Made by a program: the position numbers and the translations under genes. A stretch of 64,000 bases of DNA from Steroidobacteraceae bacterium (GTDB lineage: Bacteria; Pseudomonadota; Gammaproteobacteria; Steroidobacterales; Steroidobacteraceae): the NCBI GenBank assembly GCA_029266835.1, contig JAQSWD010000018.1, forward strand, positions 1 through 64,000. Direction: 5' to 3'. Below, piece by piece: positions 9,700 to 19,805 of this stretch. Positions within the stretch are counted from its first letter, which is position 1. Every line of letters begins with the position of its first letter. The notes under the pieces were generated by a model. It saw nothing but the letters and a program-made list of their open reading frames with translations. It did no database searches and had not been told where the DNA came from.

Positions 9700-10605
9700 A
9701 TGGCGATCTCGCGAAAACTCAACTACCAGCACCTGCTCTACTTCTGGTCGGTGGTGCGTACCGGCAGCCTGACGCGCGCCGCGAACGAACTCGCCCTGTC
9801 GCCGCCCACGGTGAGCGCGCAATTGCGCACGCTGGAGGAACGGCTCGGCGCCAAACTACTCACCAAGTCCGGGCGCAAACTCATCCCCACGGAAGTCGGC
9901 CGCGTGGTGTTCACGTACGCGGACCAGATCTTCGACGTCGGACGCGAGTTGCTCGACGCGCTCGAGCAGCGTCCTTCGCAGCGGCCACTGCGATTCACCG
10001 TGGGCATCGACGACGTGGTGCCCAAGGAAGTCGCGCAACGCCTGCTCGACCCCGCGATGCGCATGGGCCAACCCGTGCGCATCACCTGTCATGAAGGCAC
10101 GCTCGAGCGGCTGGTAGCCCGTCTCGCCATGCACGAGCTCGATGTCGTCATCTCGGACGCGCCTGCGTCACCGACGCTGAACGTGCGCGCCTACAATCAC
10201 CTGCTCGGCAGCTGCGGAATCACCTGGATGGCGACTCCGGCGATCGCCGCCAGCCTGCGGCGCGGATTCCCCCGCTCCCTCTCCGGTGTGCCCATGTTGC
10301 TGCCCACCGACGACACAGCCATCCGCCGCGCCCTCGATCAATGGCTGGAGCAGCACGATCTGCGCCCGGTGCTGGTCGGCGAATTCGAGGACTTCGGACT
10401 GTTGCGCGAGTTCGCGCGCGCCGGGCACGGCTTCGCGCCCGTCCCCGCGGTGCAGGAGTCGCAGTTCCGCCGGGAATACGGCTTCCAGCGCATCGGGGCG
10501 GCGCGTCCCGTCACGGCGCAATTTTTCGCCATCTCGTTGGAACGACGCATCCGACACCCCGCGATGGCGGCGGTGGTGGCCGGGGCGCGCGAGTTGTTCA
10601 CGTAA
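9700..10605 (+). CDS. nhaR: LysR-family regulator, NhaR-like
   Basis: [44 protein letters not shown]; immediately upstream of the Mrp antiporter operon. Confidence 0.8.
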   Translation: MAISRKLNYQHLLYFWSVVRTGSLTRAANELALSPPTVSAQLRTLEERLGAKLLTKSGRKLIPTEVGRVVFTYADQIFDVGRELLDALEQRPSQRPLRFTVGIDDVVPKEVAQRLLDPAMRMGQPVRITCHEGTLERLVARLAMHELDVVISDAPASPTLNVRAYNHLLGSCGITWMATPAIAASLRRGFPRSLSGVPMLLPTDDTAIRRALDQWLEQHDLRPVLVGEFEDFGLLREFARAGHGFAPVPAVQESQFRREYGFQRIGAARPVTAQFFAISLERRIRHPAMAAVVAGARELFT

Positions 10606-10615
10606 TATCACCTGC

Positions 10616-13549
10616 ATGAGCCGATCCCTGGTCCTCGCGGTGATCCTTCTGCTGCCTTTCGTCGGCAGCCTGTGCGCCGCGATGCTGCCGCGGAACGCCC
10701 GCAATGGCGCCGCGACGCTGGCAGGCGCGTTCGCGCTGGCGACTGCGGTGCTCGCGGCCACGCTGTACGGCGACGTGAGCGATGGCGGTGTGGTCCGCGC
10801 GGGGCTTGCCTGGCTGCCACAGTGGGGGCTTTCGCTCAGCCTGCGGCTCGATGGACTGGCCTGGGTGTTCACGCTGCTCGTGTCGGGCGTGGGGACGTTG
10901 GTGGTGTTCTATGCCCGCTACTACATGTCTCCCGCGGATCCCGTGCCGCGTTTCTTCTCATTCCTGCTCGCCTTCATGGGCGCGATGCTGGGCATCGTGC
11001 TGTCGGGCAACCTGATCCAGCTCGCGGTGTTCTGGGAGCTCACCAGCTTCACCTCGTTCATGCTCATCGCGTACTGGTATCACCGCGGTGAAGCGCGGCG
11101 TGGCGCCGGCATGTCGCTCACGGTCACGGCTGCGGGTGGCTTGTGCCTGCTCGCCGCGGTGCTGCTCATCGGCGAGATCGTCGGCAGCTACGAACTCGAC
11201 GACCTGCTGGCCGCGGGCGACACCGTGCGCACGCATGCCTGGTATCCGACCCTGCTGGTGCTGCTGCTCATCGGCGCTTTCACCAAGAGCGCGCAGTTTC
11301 CGTTCCACTTCTGGCTGCCGCATGCCATGGCCGCGCCCACTCCGGTTTCGGCCTATCTGCACTCGGCCACCATGGTGAAGGCGGGTGTTTTCCTGCTGGC
11401 CAGGTTGTGGCCGGTCCTGTCGGGCACGGATCTGTGGTTCACGCTGGTGTGCGGCGCCGGCTTGATCACGCTGCTGCTCGGCGCCGTCGCGGCGCTGTTC
11501 CAGCGCGACATCAAGGGTGTGCTCGCCTACTCGACGATCAGCCATCTCGGACTGGTCACCCTGCTGCTGGGCATGAACAGCGCGCTGGCGCTGATCGCCG
11601 CCGTGTTCCACATGATGAATCACGCCACGTTCAAGGCTTCACTGTTCATGGCGGCCGGCATCGTCGATCACGAGTCCGGCACCCGCAACCTGAAGAGACT
11701 GGGCGGGCTCGCGGCCGTCATGCCGATTACGGCGACGCTGGCCACGGTGGCCGCCGCGGCCATGGCCGGCGTGCCACTGATGAACGGATTCCTGTCCAAG
11801 GAAATGTTCTTCGCCGAAACCATCTTCGCGAGCGCCAACCCCTGGCTGCGCTTCGGCCTGCCATCGGTGGCGACACTGGCCGGCGTGTTCAGCGTGGCGT
11901 ACTCGCTGAGACTCGTGCATCGCACGTTCTTCGGTCCGATGTCGCAGAATCTTCCGCGCGAGCCGCACGACCCCACGCGCTGGATGCTGGCGCCGAGCGC
12001 GCTGCTGGTGGCGGCCTGCCTGCTGGTCGGCATATTCCCTGCGCGCACCATCGGACCTTTCCTCGACGGTGCGGCGAGGGCCGTACTCGGGTCGGACATG
12101 CCCGGATACAGCCTGGCCGTGTGGCACGGGCTCACGTTGCCGTTGATCATGAGCGTGGTCGCGCTCATCGGCGGCACGCTGCTCTATCTACTGCTGTACC
12201 GGCGTCGCGATGGCGCGCTGGCGCCCGCGCCCTTCAGCAAGCCGCTGGATGGCAAGCGCAGCTTCGACGTCTCCATGGTGGTGCTCATGCGCACCGCGGA
12301 CCGGTTGCTGAACACGTTCTCGACCCGCCGCCTGCAACCACAGCTCGCGCTCATCGTGCTTGCCGCCGTGGCCGTCACCACTTACACGATCTGGCATCAG
12401 AGAGCGCTGGCTCACAGCATCGTGTCGACGCCGCTGAATCCCACGTTCGCGTTGTTATGGGTGGTCGGCGGGGCCTGTGCGATCGGCGCCGCCATGCAGG
12501 CGAAGTTCCATCGTCTCGCGGCGCTCATCATGACCGGCGGCGCGGGTCTCATCACCTGCCTCACCTTCGCGTGGTTCTCGGCGCCCGACCTCGCGCTCAC
12601 CCAGGTGAGCGTGGAAGTGGTGACCACGGTGCTGCTGGTGCTGGGACTGCGCTGGCTGCCGAAACGGCTGGAAAGCGAGGAGCCGGATCGGGGCACCTGG
12701 TCGCGCGCGCGTGTGCGGCGCATGCGCGACGCGGTGCTCGCCGTGATCGGCGGCACGGGGCTCGCGGCCATCGCGTACGTCATCATGACCCGCCCGCGCA
12801 CGCCGGGCATCGCGGAATATTTCCTGACGAACGCGCTGCCGGAGGGCGGCGGGCGCAACGTGGTCAACGTCATCCTCGTCGACTTCCGCGGCTTCGACAC
12901 CCTCGGCGAGATCACCGTGGTCGGCATCGTGGCGCTGGCGGTGTACAAACTGCTGCGGCGGTTCCGCCCGGCGCCCGAGAGCATGCCACTGCCGCGCGCG
13001 CAGCTCGCGGATGGTGACGGATTCTCCCCGGTGCCCAGCGGCGATTCGCTGCCGCGCGGCACCATGCGCGTGCCCGCGGTGCTCGGAAGATTGTTGCTGC
13101 CGGTCGCGGGCGTGATCTCGGTGTTTTTTCTACTGCGCGGACACAACGCACCCGGCGGCGGATTCGTCGGCGGCCTCGTGCTGGCCACGGGCTTCATCGT
13201 GCAGTACATGGTCAGCGGCACCCTCTGGATCGAGTCGCGCATGAACATCCATCCGCAGTACGCGATCGCACTCGGCCTGCTGTGCGCCGCCGGCGCGGGT
13301 GTGGCAGCGTGGCTGCTGCCCGGCAACTTCCTCACCAGCCTCGAATGGCACGCCGCGCTGCCGCTGCTGGGCGAGGTGCACCTGTCGAGCACGCTGCTGT
13401 TCGATCTCGGCGTCTATCTTCTGGTCGTGGGCGGGAGCACGCTGATTCTCATCGCGCTGGCTCACCAGTCCCTGCGCAGCTATCGCCGGCCCGTCGAGAC
13501 CTCCTCGACGCATGTGCGGCCTGCCGCGCCCGGCGAAGGGAGCCAGTAG
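10616..13549 (+). CDS. mrpA: Na+/H+ antiporter subunit A, fused with MnhB/MrpB domain
   Basis: NADH-ubiquinone/Mrp family TM core ([34 protein letters not shown]) plus C-terminal MrpB-like [18 protein letters not shown]. Confidence 0.93.
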   Translation: MSRSLVLAVILLLPFVGSLCAAMLPRNARNGAATLAGAFALATAVLAATLYGDVSDGGVVRAGLAWLPQWGLSLSLRLDGLAWVFTLLVSGVGTLVVFYARYYMSPADPVPRFFSFLLAFMGAMLGIVLSGNLIQLAVFWELTSFTSFMLIAYWYHRGEARRGAGMSLTVTAAGGLCLLAAVLLIGEIVGSYELDDLLAAGDTVRTHAWYPTLLVLLLIGAFTKSAQFPFHFWLPHAMAAPTPVSAYLHSATMVKAGVFLLARLWPVLSGTDLWFTLVCGAGLITLLLGAVAALFQRDIKGVLAYSTISHLGLVTLLLGMNSALALIAAVFHMMNHATFKASLFMAAGIVDHESGTRNLKRLGGLAAVMPITATLATVAAAAMAGVPLMNGFLSKEMFFAETIFASANPWLRFGLPSVATLAGVFSVAYSLRLVHRTFFGPMSQNLPREPHDPTRWMLAPSALLVAACLLVGIFPARTIGPFLDGAARAVLGSDMPGYSLAVWHGLTLPLIMSVVALIGGTLLYLLLYRRRDGALAPAPFSKPLDGKRSFDVSMVVLMRTADRLLNTFSTRRLQPQLALIVLAAVAVTTYTIWHQRALAHSIVSTPLNPTFALLWVVGGACAIGAAMQAKFHRLAALIMTGGAGLITCLTFAWFSAPDLALTQVSVEVVTTVLLVLGLRWLPKRLESEEPDRGTWSRARVRRMRDAVLAVIGGTGLAAIAYVIMTRPRTPGIAEYFLTNALPEGGGRNVVNVILVDFRGFDTLGEITVVGIVALAVYKLLRRFRPAPESMPLPRAQLADGDGFSPVPSGDSLPRGTMRVPAVLGRLLLPVAGVISVFFLLRGHNAPGGGFVGGLVLATGFIVQYMVSGTLWIESRMNIHPQYAIALGLLCAAGAGVAAWLLPGNFLTSLEWHAALPLLGEVHLSSTLLFDLGVYLLVVGGSTLILIALAHQSLRSYRRPVETSSTHVRPAAPGEGSQ

Positions 13550-13553
13550 TCAG

Positions 13554-13892
13554 ATGGAGATGGTCGTCGCCCTCGCCATCGGTGTGCTGGCAGCCTCGGG
13601 CATCTGGCTGCTGCTGCGGCCACGCACCTTCCAGGTCATCATCGGCATGTCGCTGCTGTCCTACGCAGTGAACCTGTTCATCTTCTCGATGGGCAGGCTC
13701 AAAGTCGACTCGCCGCCCATCCTGGATGGCGCGACCGACCTGTCGCGTCTCGCCGATCCCGTGCCGCAGTCGCTGGTGCTCACCGCCATCGTCATCGGCT
13801 TCGCCACCACGGCCCTGTTCCTCGTCGTCATCATCGCCACGCGCGGCATGACGGGCACCGACCATGTCGATGGCCAGGAGCGTGACTCGTGA
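13554..13892 (+). CDS. mrpC: Na+/H+ antiporter subunit C
   Basis: MrpC/NuoK-like, 3 TM; operon position. Confidence 0.9.
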   Translation: MEMVVALAIGVLAASGIWLLLRPRTFQVIIGMSLLSYAVNLFIFSMGRLKVDSPPILDGATDLSRLADPVPQSLVLTAIVIGFATTALFLVVIIATRGMTGTDHVDGQERDS

Positions 13893-15520
13893 TCGACTGG
13901 GCCCGCCACCTGCCGGTATTGCCCATCGTGATCCCGCTGATCACGGGCGCGGTACTGCTGCTGCTCGCGGAGACGCGACGCGTGCCGCGGCTGGTGCTCA
14001 CGTTGTCGAGCACGCTGGCGCAACTGGCCGCCGCAATCGCCATGGTGTGGATCACCTCCGACCTCGTGCCCGGCATCTGGCCCGAAGGAATCGGCGTCTA
14101 TGCCATCGGCGACTGGCGCGCCCCGGTCGGCATCGTGCTCGTGGTCGACCGGTTGTCGGCGCTCATGGTGCTGGTGAATTCCATCCTCGCGCTGGCGTCG
14201 GTGGTGTATTCCATCGGCCGCTGGGATCGCATGGGAGTGCACTATCACTCACTGGTGCAATTCCTGCTGATGGGGCTCAACGGCGCCTTCCTCACGGGCG
14301 ACCTGTTCAACCTGTTCGTGTTCTTCGAGGTCCTGCTCGCGGCCTCGTATGCGCTGCTGCTTCATGGCGGCGGCCCGCAGCGCACGAAGATGTCGCTGCA
14401 TTTCGTGGCGGTGAACCTCACGGCCTCGTTCGCCTTCCTGCTGGGCGTGGCGATGATCTACAGCGTCGTGGGCACGCTGAACATGGCGGAGATCGCCGTG
14501 CATTGGCGCGGCATGTCCGAGGGGGACCACAACATTGCCGAGGCCGGCGCCGCCATCCTGGCCATTGCGTTCCTCGTGAAGGCGGCGGGCTGGCCGCTGA
14601 GTTTCTGGCTGCCGGGCGCGTATCACGCCGCGGGCGCGCCCGTCGCGGCGATGTTCGCCATCACCACCAAGGTGGGTGTGTACGCCATCCTGCGCGCGGC
14701 CTCGCTGCTCGAGGACGCCAGCACTCCGTTCGGTGGCGTGTGGCTGTACTACCTGGCGCTGGCGACGATGGTGTATGGCATCCTCGGCATGCTGGCATCG
14801 CGCCAGTTGCCGCGCCTGGTGGCGTTCGTGGTGATCCTTTCCTCCGGCACGATACTGGCGGCCGTCGGCTCGGGCGTGCCCGCGATGCTCGCGCCCGCGC
14901 TGTTCTACATGCTGGGCTCGGTGTTCGCGACCGCGGCGTTCTTCCTGCTCACCGGCATGGCGGAGCGCCTGCGGTCCGCGCCCGTGCGCGAGGAAGAGAC
15001 CGCCGCCACGCCGCCGCCTACCTACTCGGCATTCGCGGTGGGCGAGCCACCCGACCCCTATTCTCCCGACGACGAAGTGGGCGTGGCGCTGCCCGCGGCC
15101 ACCGCGTTCCTCGGCCTCACCTTCGTCTGCTGCGCGCTGCTGGTCACCGGCCTGCCACCGCTGGCGGGGTTCATCGCGAAGTTCGCGCTGGTCGCGGCCG
15201 CCATCGACGCCCTGCCGCCGTTCGGCGCCTTCGGGCGCGAATGGCTGCTGGTGATCGCCCTGCTCGGCGGCGGTCTCGCGGGTCTCATCGCGCTGTCGCG
15301 CGTGGGGATGCGGCTGTTCTGGAGCGTGGCGGGCCGGCAGACGCCGCGCCTGTGGATCAGCGAAGCGGCGCCGGTGGCGTTCCTCATACTCATCTGCATT
15401 GCGCTCACGGTGGCCGCGGGCCCCGCCATGACCTATCTCGACTCCGCGGCTTCGGCGCTGGAAAACCCGGAGGCCTACATCCGCAACGTGCTGGCGCCGA
15501 CCGATGGAGCCGCGGAATGA
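13889..15520 (+). CDS. mrpD: Na+/H+ antiporter subunit D
   Basis: FNLFVFFEVLLAASYALLLHGG; WPLSFWLPGAYHAAGAPVAAMFAITTKVGVYAI. Confidence 0.93.
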   Translation: MIDWARHLPVLPIVIPLITGAVLLLLAETRRVPRLVLTLSSTLAQLAAAIAMVWITSDLVPGIWPEGIGVYAIGDWRAPVGIVLVVDRLSALMVLVNSILALASVVYSIGRWDRMGVHYHSLVQFLLMGLNGAFLTGDLFNLFVFFEVLLAASYALLLHGGGPQRTKMSLHFVAVNLTASFAFLLGVAMIYSVVGTLNMAEIAVHWRGMSEGDHNIAEAGAAILAIAFLVKAAGWPLSFWLPGAYHAAGAPVAAMFAITTKVGVYAILRAASLLEDASTPFGGVWLYYLALATMVYGILGMLASRQLPRLVAFVVILSSGTILAAVGSGVPAMLAPALFYMLGSVFATAAFFLLTGMAERLRSAPVREEETAATPPPTYSAFAVGEPPDPYSPDDEVGVALPAATAFLGLTFVCCALLVTGLPPLAGFIAKFALVAAAIDALPPFGAFGREWLLVIALLGGGLAGLIALSRVGMRLFWSVAGRQTPRLWISEAAPVAFLILICIALTVAAGPAMTYLDSAASALENPEAYIRNVLAPTDGAAE

Positions 15521-16005
15521 GAGACCGCAAGCCCTGGTTGCTGGTGGTGGGACTGACTCTCACCTGGCTACTGCTCGCGGCACAGGTGTCGCTGACGCAA
15601 CTGCTGCTGGGCATGGCCGTGGCGTTGCTCATGGTGTTCCGTTTCCGTCCCGTGCGGCCGGTGCAACCGAGGTTGCGACGGCCGGCGAGCGCCTTCCGGT
15701 TGCTGGGTCGCGTGACGCTGGACATCCTCCGGTCCAACTACAACGTCGCGCGCATCGTGCTGGGCCTCACCGGCGGGCGGGAGATCCGCCCCGGCTTCGT
15801 GGACATTCCGCTGAAGCTGCGCGACCCGCACGGCCTCGCCACGCTCTCGGCCATCGTCACGTCGACACCCGGCACGGTGTGGGCCAATCTGTCCGAGGAC
15901 GGCTCCACGCTCACGTTGCACGTACTCGACCTGACCGAAAACCAGCACTGGATAGACACCATCAAGCAGCGCTATGAAAGCCTGCTCATGGAGATCTTCG
16001 AATGA
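15517..16005 (+). CDS. mrpE: Na+/H+ antiporter subunit E
   Basis: MnhE-like; ATGA overlap with mrpD. Confidence 0.9.
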   Translation: MRDRKPWLLVVGLTLTWLLLAAQVSLTQLLLGMAVALLMVFRFRPVRPVQPRLRRPASAFRLLGRVTLDILRSNYNVARIVLGLTGGREIRPGFVDIPLKLRDPHGLATLSAIVTSTPGTVWANLSEDGSTLTLHVLDLTENQHWIDTIKQRYESLLMEIFE

Positions 16006-16283
16006 ACGGCATCCTCGATTTCGCCATCGGCTTCGCGCAGCTGTGCTTCGTGCTGGCCATGGCCTTCGCCGCGATCCGCGTACTGCGGGGCCCCCGCGCG
16101 CAGGATCGCATCCTCGCGCTCGATACTTTCTACGTGAACGGCATGATGACGCTGCTGGCGCTGGGCATCCGCTCCGGCTCTACCATGTACTTCGACGTCG
16201 CCCTGCTGATCGCGCTGTTCGGCTTCGTCGGCTCGATCGCGCTGTCGAAGTTCCTGCTGCGCGGCGAGGCCATCGAGCCATGA
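16002..16283 (+). CDS. mrpF: Na+/H+ antiporter subunit F
   Basis: RVLRGPRAQDRILALDTFYVNGM; ATGA overlap. Confidence 0.9.
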   Translation: MNGILDFAIGFAQLCFVLAMAFAAIRVLRGPRAQDRILALDTFYVNGMMTLLALGIRSGSTMYFDVALLIALFGFVGSIALSKFLLRGEAIEP

Positions 16284-16603
16284 CCGGCGACTCGCTTCCG
16301 GCCTGGGCGTCGATCATCGCCGCGGTGTTGCTCGTCGTCGGTGGGCTGTGCACCGCCCTCGGCTCCCTCGGGCTGCTGCGGCTGCCAAGTTTTTACGCGC
16401 GCATGCATGGGCCCTCCATGGGCAACACGCTGGGGCTGGGATGCGTGCTGCTGGCATCCATGCTTCTGGCGTCGGTCACGAGCGGCAAGGCCGTGGTACA
16501 CGAGGTGCTCATCACCGTGTTCGTGGTGACCACCTCGCCCATCACGGCCATGCTGCTCATGCAGGCCTCCGTTCGGCGTCCGAAGGTCCCGCCCGCCGGC
16601 TGA
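16280..16603 (+). CDS. mrpG: Na+/H+ antiporter subunit G
   Basis: LGSLGLLRLPSFYARMHGPSMGNTLG; ATG overlaps the mrpF stop. Confidence 0.9.
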   Translation: MTGDSLPAWASIIAAVLLVVGGLCTALGSLGLLRLPSFYARMHGPSMGNTLGLGCVLLASMLLASVTSGKAVVHEVLITVFVVTTSPITAMLLMQASVRRPKVPPAG

Positions 16604-16609
16604 ACGCTT

Positions 16610-16671
16610 ACTACTAGACTTATAGTTGACAAGTCGTCGCTGTCGGCGTTAACTACTAGACATCTAGTAGT
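16610..16671. promoter_or_regulatory. BlaI-type operator region: perfect palindrome ACTACTAGA-CA-TCTAGTAGT (16652-16671) and a degenerate copy (16610-16629)
   Basis: 9-bp inverted repeats directly upstream of a BlaI-family gene. Confidence 0.75.
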
Positions 16672-16683
16672 GAGGCGCCCCAC

Positions 16684-17061
16684 GTGACCAACGACATCTA
16701 TCTCACCGATCGCGAAGCCGACGTCATGCAGGTGCTCTGGGAGCACGGCCCGTCGGTGGTCAACGAGGTCAAGGAGAAGCTGGCCGACGATCTGGCATAC
16801 ACCACGGTGCTCACCATCCTGCGCACGCTGGAGCAGAAGGGGTACGTGAAGCACGAGGAGGAGGGGCGCGTGCATCGCTACTTCGCCACGGTGAAGGAAG
16901 ACGCCGCGCGCAAGAGCGCCTTGCAACACCTCACCGGCAAGTTGTTCAAGGGCTCGGCGGAACTGCTGTTCACTCACCTGGTGTCGGACAAGAAACTCTC
17001 CGCCGACCAGATCCAGCGCATGCGCGAGCTGCTCGCCAGCACCGGGAAGAAGGAGAAGTAG
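16684..17061 (+). CDS. BlaI/MecI/CopY family transcriptional repressor
   Basis: LTDREADVMQVLWEHGPSVVNEVKEKL..YTTVLTILRTLEQKGYVKHEEEGRVHRY. Confidence 0.93.
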   Translation: MTNDIYLTDREADVMQVLWEHGPSVVNEVKEKLADDLAYTTVLTILRTLEQKGYVKHEEEGRVHRYFATVKEDAARKSALQHLTGKLFKGSAELLFTHLVSDKKLSADQIQRMRELLASTGKKEK

Positions 17062-18648
17062 ATGCTGGCCTGGATGTTCTACGCGATCATGGTCTCGCTG
17101 CTGCTGTCGGTGGGCGCGTTCCTCGCCGAGCGCGCGGCGCGGCTCAAGCAGGCGGGCACGCGCTGGGTCTGGATCACCGCCATCGTCGCATCGCTGGTTC
17201 TCCCGACGCTGATGTCGTCGGTCACCTTCGAGGTGCCCGATGTGCTCGGCGACCAGGTGAGCAGCAAGATCGTCGCGCTGCGCCAGACCACCACGCTCAC
17301 GCTCTCTCCCGCCGTGTGGATCACGGGCGAACCGGAGCCGCGGAGCTGGCGCGTCGCCGATGAGACCATCCGCCGGCTCTGGCTGGGCGTGTCCGTCGCG
17401 ATGCTGCTGGCGCTGTTCGCGAGCGGAATCCAGCTGGCGGTCCGCAAGCGCCGCTGGCGGCGCGAAACAGTCGCGGGAATTCCTGTCTACCTGACCGCCG
17501 ACGTCGGCCCCGCGGTGGTGGGCCTGCTGCGCCCGAGCATCGCGCTGCCCGAGTGGGTCGCGAACGCCTCCTCGCAGCACCAGACCTCCGTGCTGGCGCA
17601 CGAACAAGCGCACCTCGATGCACGCGACCCGCAGCTATTCACGTCCGCGCTCGCATTACTGGTCTTCATGCCGTGGAACCTGCCGCTCTGGTGGCAGCTG
17701 CGGCGATTGCGCTACGCCATCGAGATCGATTGCGACGCGCGGGTTCTCAGGGCCGGAGTCGACCCGGCGCATTACGGCGAGACGCTGATCGTCGTGGGTG
17801 AACGTCAGTCAGCGTACATCGGCGCGGTCGCGGCGATGTCGGAATCCAAGTCATTTCTGGAAGAAAGGATCGAACACATGATCAGAAAGCCCGTGAGGTG
17901 GCGCCGGCTGGGCGCGGCCACTCTCGCATCCGTCTCAATCGCCCTGACCGCGGTGGCCGCGCAGGTGGCCCCACCGAACGCGGACGCTCCGGCGCCCGTG
18001 GCCGCGGCGCAGCCCAAACAGGAGCGGCAGGAGATCAAACTACCCGCCGCCACGCTGGATCGGTATGTCGGCACCTACCTGTTCGTCGATGGGCAGGTCT
18101 TCACCGTGACCCGCAAAGGCGACGGCCTGCAGTCACAGATGGCGGGCCAGCCAGCGGTCGACATCTACGCGGAGAGCGATAACGCGTTTTTCCTGAAGGT
18201 GGTGGACGCACAGCTCGTGTTCGCCGACGACGGCGGCCCCGCCAGTTCGGTCACCCTGACCCAGGGTGGCGCCCGCTTCATCCTGCCGCGCGTCGACGAG
18301 GCCAGCATCGCGCAGGCCAAGGCGGAAATAGCCGCCCGCGTCGCGAGCAATACACCTGCTCCCGGCAGTGAAGCGGTGACGCGGAAGTACGTGAACGCAA
18401 TGTCCGCGGGATCGCCCAACTACGAAGACATGGAAAGCCACCTCGCCGAGACCGTGCGGACGCAGTTGCCGCACCTGAAGCAGACCATGGAATTCCTCGG
18501 CGCCATCAAGTCGATCGAATTCGTGAAAGTCGGTGATGGCGGCTGGGACGTCTATCGGGTCAAGTACGCCAATGGAACATTGCTCTGGCGGATCGGCCTC
18601 GCGCCGGACGGCAGGATCAGATATTCCCTGTTGCTGCCGGATGCGTGA
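17062..18648 (+). CDS. M56 family (BlaR1-type) metallopeptidase with C-terminal extracytoplasmic domain
   Basis: SVLAHEQAHLDARDP (HExxH) after N-terminal TMs; adjacent to BlaI gene. Confidence 0.88.
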   Translation: MLAWMFYAIMVSLLLSVGAFLAERAARLKQAGTRWVWITAIVASLVLPTLMSSVTFEVPDVLGDQVSSKIVALRQTTTLTLSPAVWITGEPEPRSWRVADETIRRLWLGVSVAMLLALFASGIQLAVRKRRWRRETVAGIPVYLTADVGPAVVGLLRPSIALPEWVANASSQHQTSVLAHEQAHLDARDPQLFTSALALLVFMPWNLPLWWQLRRLRYAIEIDCDARVLRAGVDPAHYGETLIVVGERQSAYIGAVAAMSESKSFLEERIEHMIRKPVRWRRLGAATLASVSIALTAVAAQVAPPNADAPAPVAAAQPKQERQEIKLPAATLDRYVGTYLFVDGQVFTVTRKGDGLQSQMAGQPAVDIYAESDNAFFLKVVDAQLVFADDGGPASSVTLTQGGARFILPRVDEASIAQAKAEIAARVASNTPAPGSEAVTRKYVNAMSAGSPNYEDMESHLAETVRTQLPHLKQTMEFLGAIKSIEFVKVGDGGWDVYRVKYANGTLLWRIGLAPDGRIRYSLLLPDA

Positions 18649-18675
18649 AGTCCGGATACGGACCGAGCGCTCAAC

Positions 18676-18788
18676 CCTGCTGGAAAATGGGGACATTCCT
18701 CATTTCCTGCAAACGGGGACGTGCCTGGAAGGCGCGTCCCCGTTTTGCCGTGCCGGCGAAATGAGGAATGTCCCCATTTTCCAGCAGG
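18676..18788. repeat. Nested inverted-repeat element: perfect 31-bp outer arms (18676-18706 / 18758-18788), 11-bp inner arms (18711-18721 / 18735-18745)
   Basis: CCTGCTGGAAAATGGGGACATTCCTCATTTC ... GAAATGAGGAATGTCCCCATTTTCCAGCAGG; inner AAACGGGGACG/CGTCCCCGTTT. Confidence 0.92.
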
Positions 18789-18805
18789 TTTGCGCGTTTG
18801 GGTAG

Positions 18806-19786
18806 CTAGGGCAACAGCACGCTGGCGCCGGTGGTCCGGCGCGACTCGAGATCGCGATGCGCCTGAGCGGCGTCGGCGAGCTTGTAGCGCTGATGAATAC
18901 GGACCTTCACCCACTTCTTCTTCACGGCGGCGAAAGTCTCCCGCGCCAATGACTCCAGGTCGGCGCGGTCGGCCGTGTAGTCGAACAATGTCGGGCGCGT
19001 GACGTACAGGCTGCCACGTTTCACCAGCTCCGCCGGTGAAAACGGCGCGACCGGCCCTGACGCACTGCCATAGCTCACCATGAGACCGCGCTTGCGCAGG
19101 CAGTCGAGCGACTCGAAGAACGTGTCCTTGCCCACGGCGTCGTAGACCACCTGTGCGCCAACGCCCCGGGTCAGCTTCTTCACGGAGGCGGCAACATCGT
19201 CGCGGCCGCGCACCAGCACGTGCTTGCAGCCGTTTTTCTTCGCGAGCTTCGCCTTCTCGTCGTTGCCGACGATGCCGATGACGGTCGCGCCCAGCGCCCT
19301 GCCCCATTGCGAAAGCAGCAATCCCACGCCGCCCGCCGCCGCGTGCACGACGATCACTTCGCCGCGTTTCACGCGCCAGGTGTGGCGCAGCAGGTAGCAG
19401 GCGGTTAGCCCCTTGAGCATGAGCACCGCGGCCTGTTCGTCGCTGATACCCGCTGGAATCTTCACCAGCCGCGACGCCGGCACATTGCGCCGCTCGCTGT
19501 ACGAACCCGGCACCGAATGTACGTAGGCCACGCGGTCGCCAGTGTGAAAACCGCGCACCTTCCTGCCCACCGCTTCGACGATTCCGGCGGCTTCGCGGCC
19601 CAGGCCCGCGGGCATGTTCTGCGCGTACAAACCCGAGCGGTCGTACACGTCGATGTAGTTGAGCCCGATGGCGGTGTGGCGCACGCGCACCTCACCGACA
19701 CCGGGCTCGCTGACTTCCTGCTCTTCGAGGCGCATCACCTCCGCGCCACCGGCTGCGTGAATGCGGATGGCGCGCGGCATGGTCAA
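18806..19786 (-). CDS. qor: Quinone oxidoreductase (zinc-type ADH superfamily)
   Basis: RAIRIHAAGGAEVMRLEE; GLTACYLLRHTWRVKRGEVIVVHAAAGGVG. Confidence 0.9.
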   Translation of the reverse strand: MTMPRAIRIHAAGGAEVMRLEEQEVSEPGVGEVRVRHTAIGLNYIDVYDRSGLYAQNMPAGLGREAAGIVEAVGRKVRGFHTGDRVAYVHSVPGSYSERRNVPASRLVKIPAGISDEQAAVLMLKGLTACYLLRHTWRVKRGEVIVVHAAAGGVGLLLSQWGRALGATVIGIVGNDEKAKLAKKNGCKHVLVRGRDDVAASVKKLTRGVGAQVVYDAVGKDTFFESLDCLRKRGLMVSYGSASGPVAPFSPAELVKRGSLYVTRPTLFDYTADRADLESLARETFAAVKKKWVKVRIHQRYKLADAAQAHRDLESRRTTGASVLLP

Positions 19787-19805
19787 CCTCGAAGAGCGTC
19801 AGGGA

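Noticed and set aside
11143-13017. 624-aa plus-strand ORF inside mrpA
   Set aside because: Alternate frame of mrpA with low-complexity composition; similar shadow frames lie inside mrpD, gabD and the MFS gene.
18533-18805. 90-aa ORF across the 18.7-kb inverted repeat
   Set aside because: Its coding content is the palindrome itself and the 3' end of the M56 gene.
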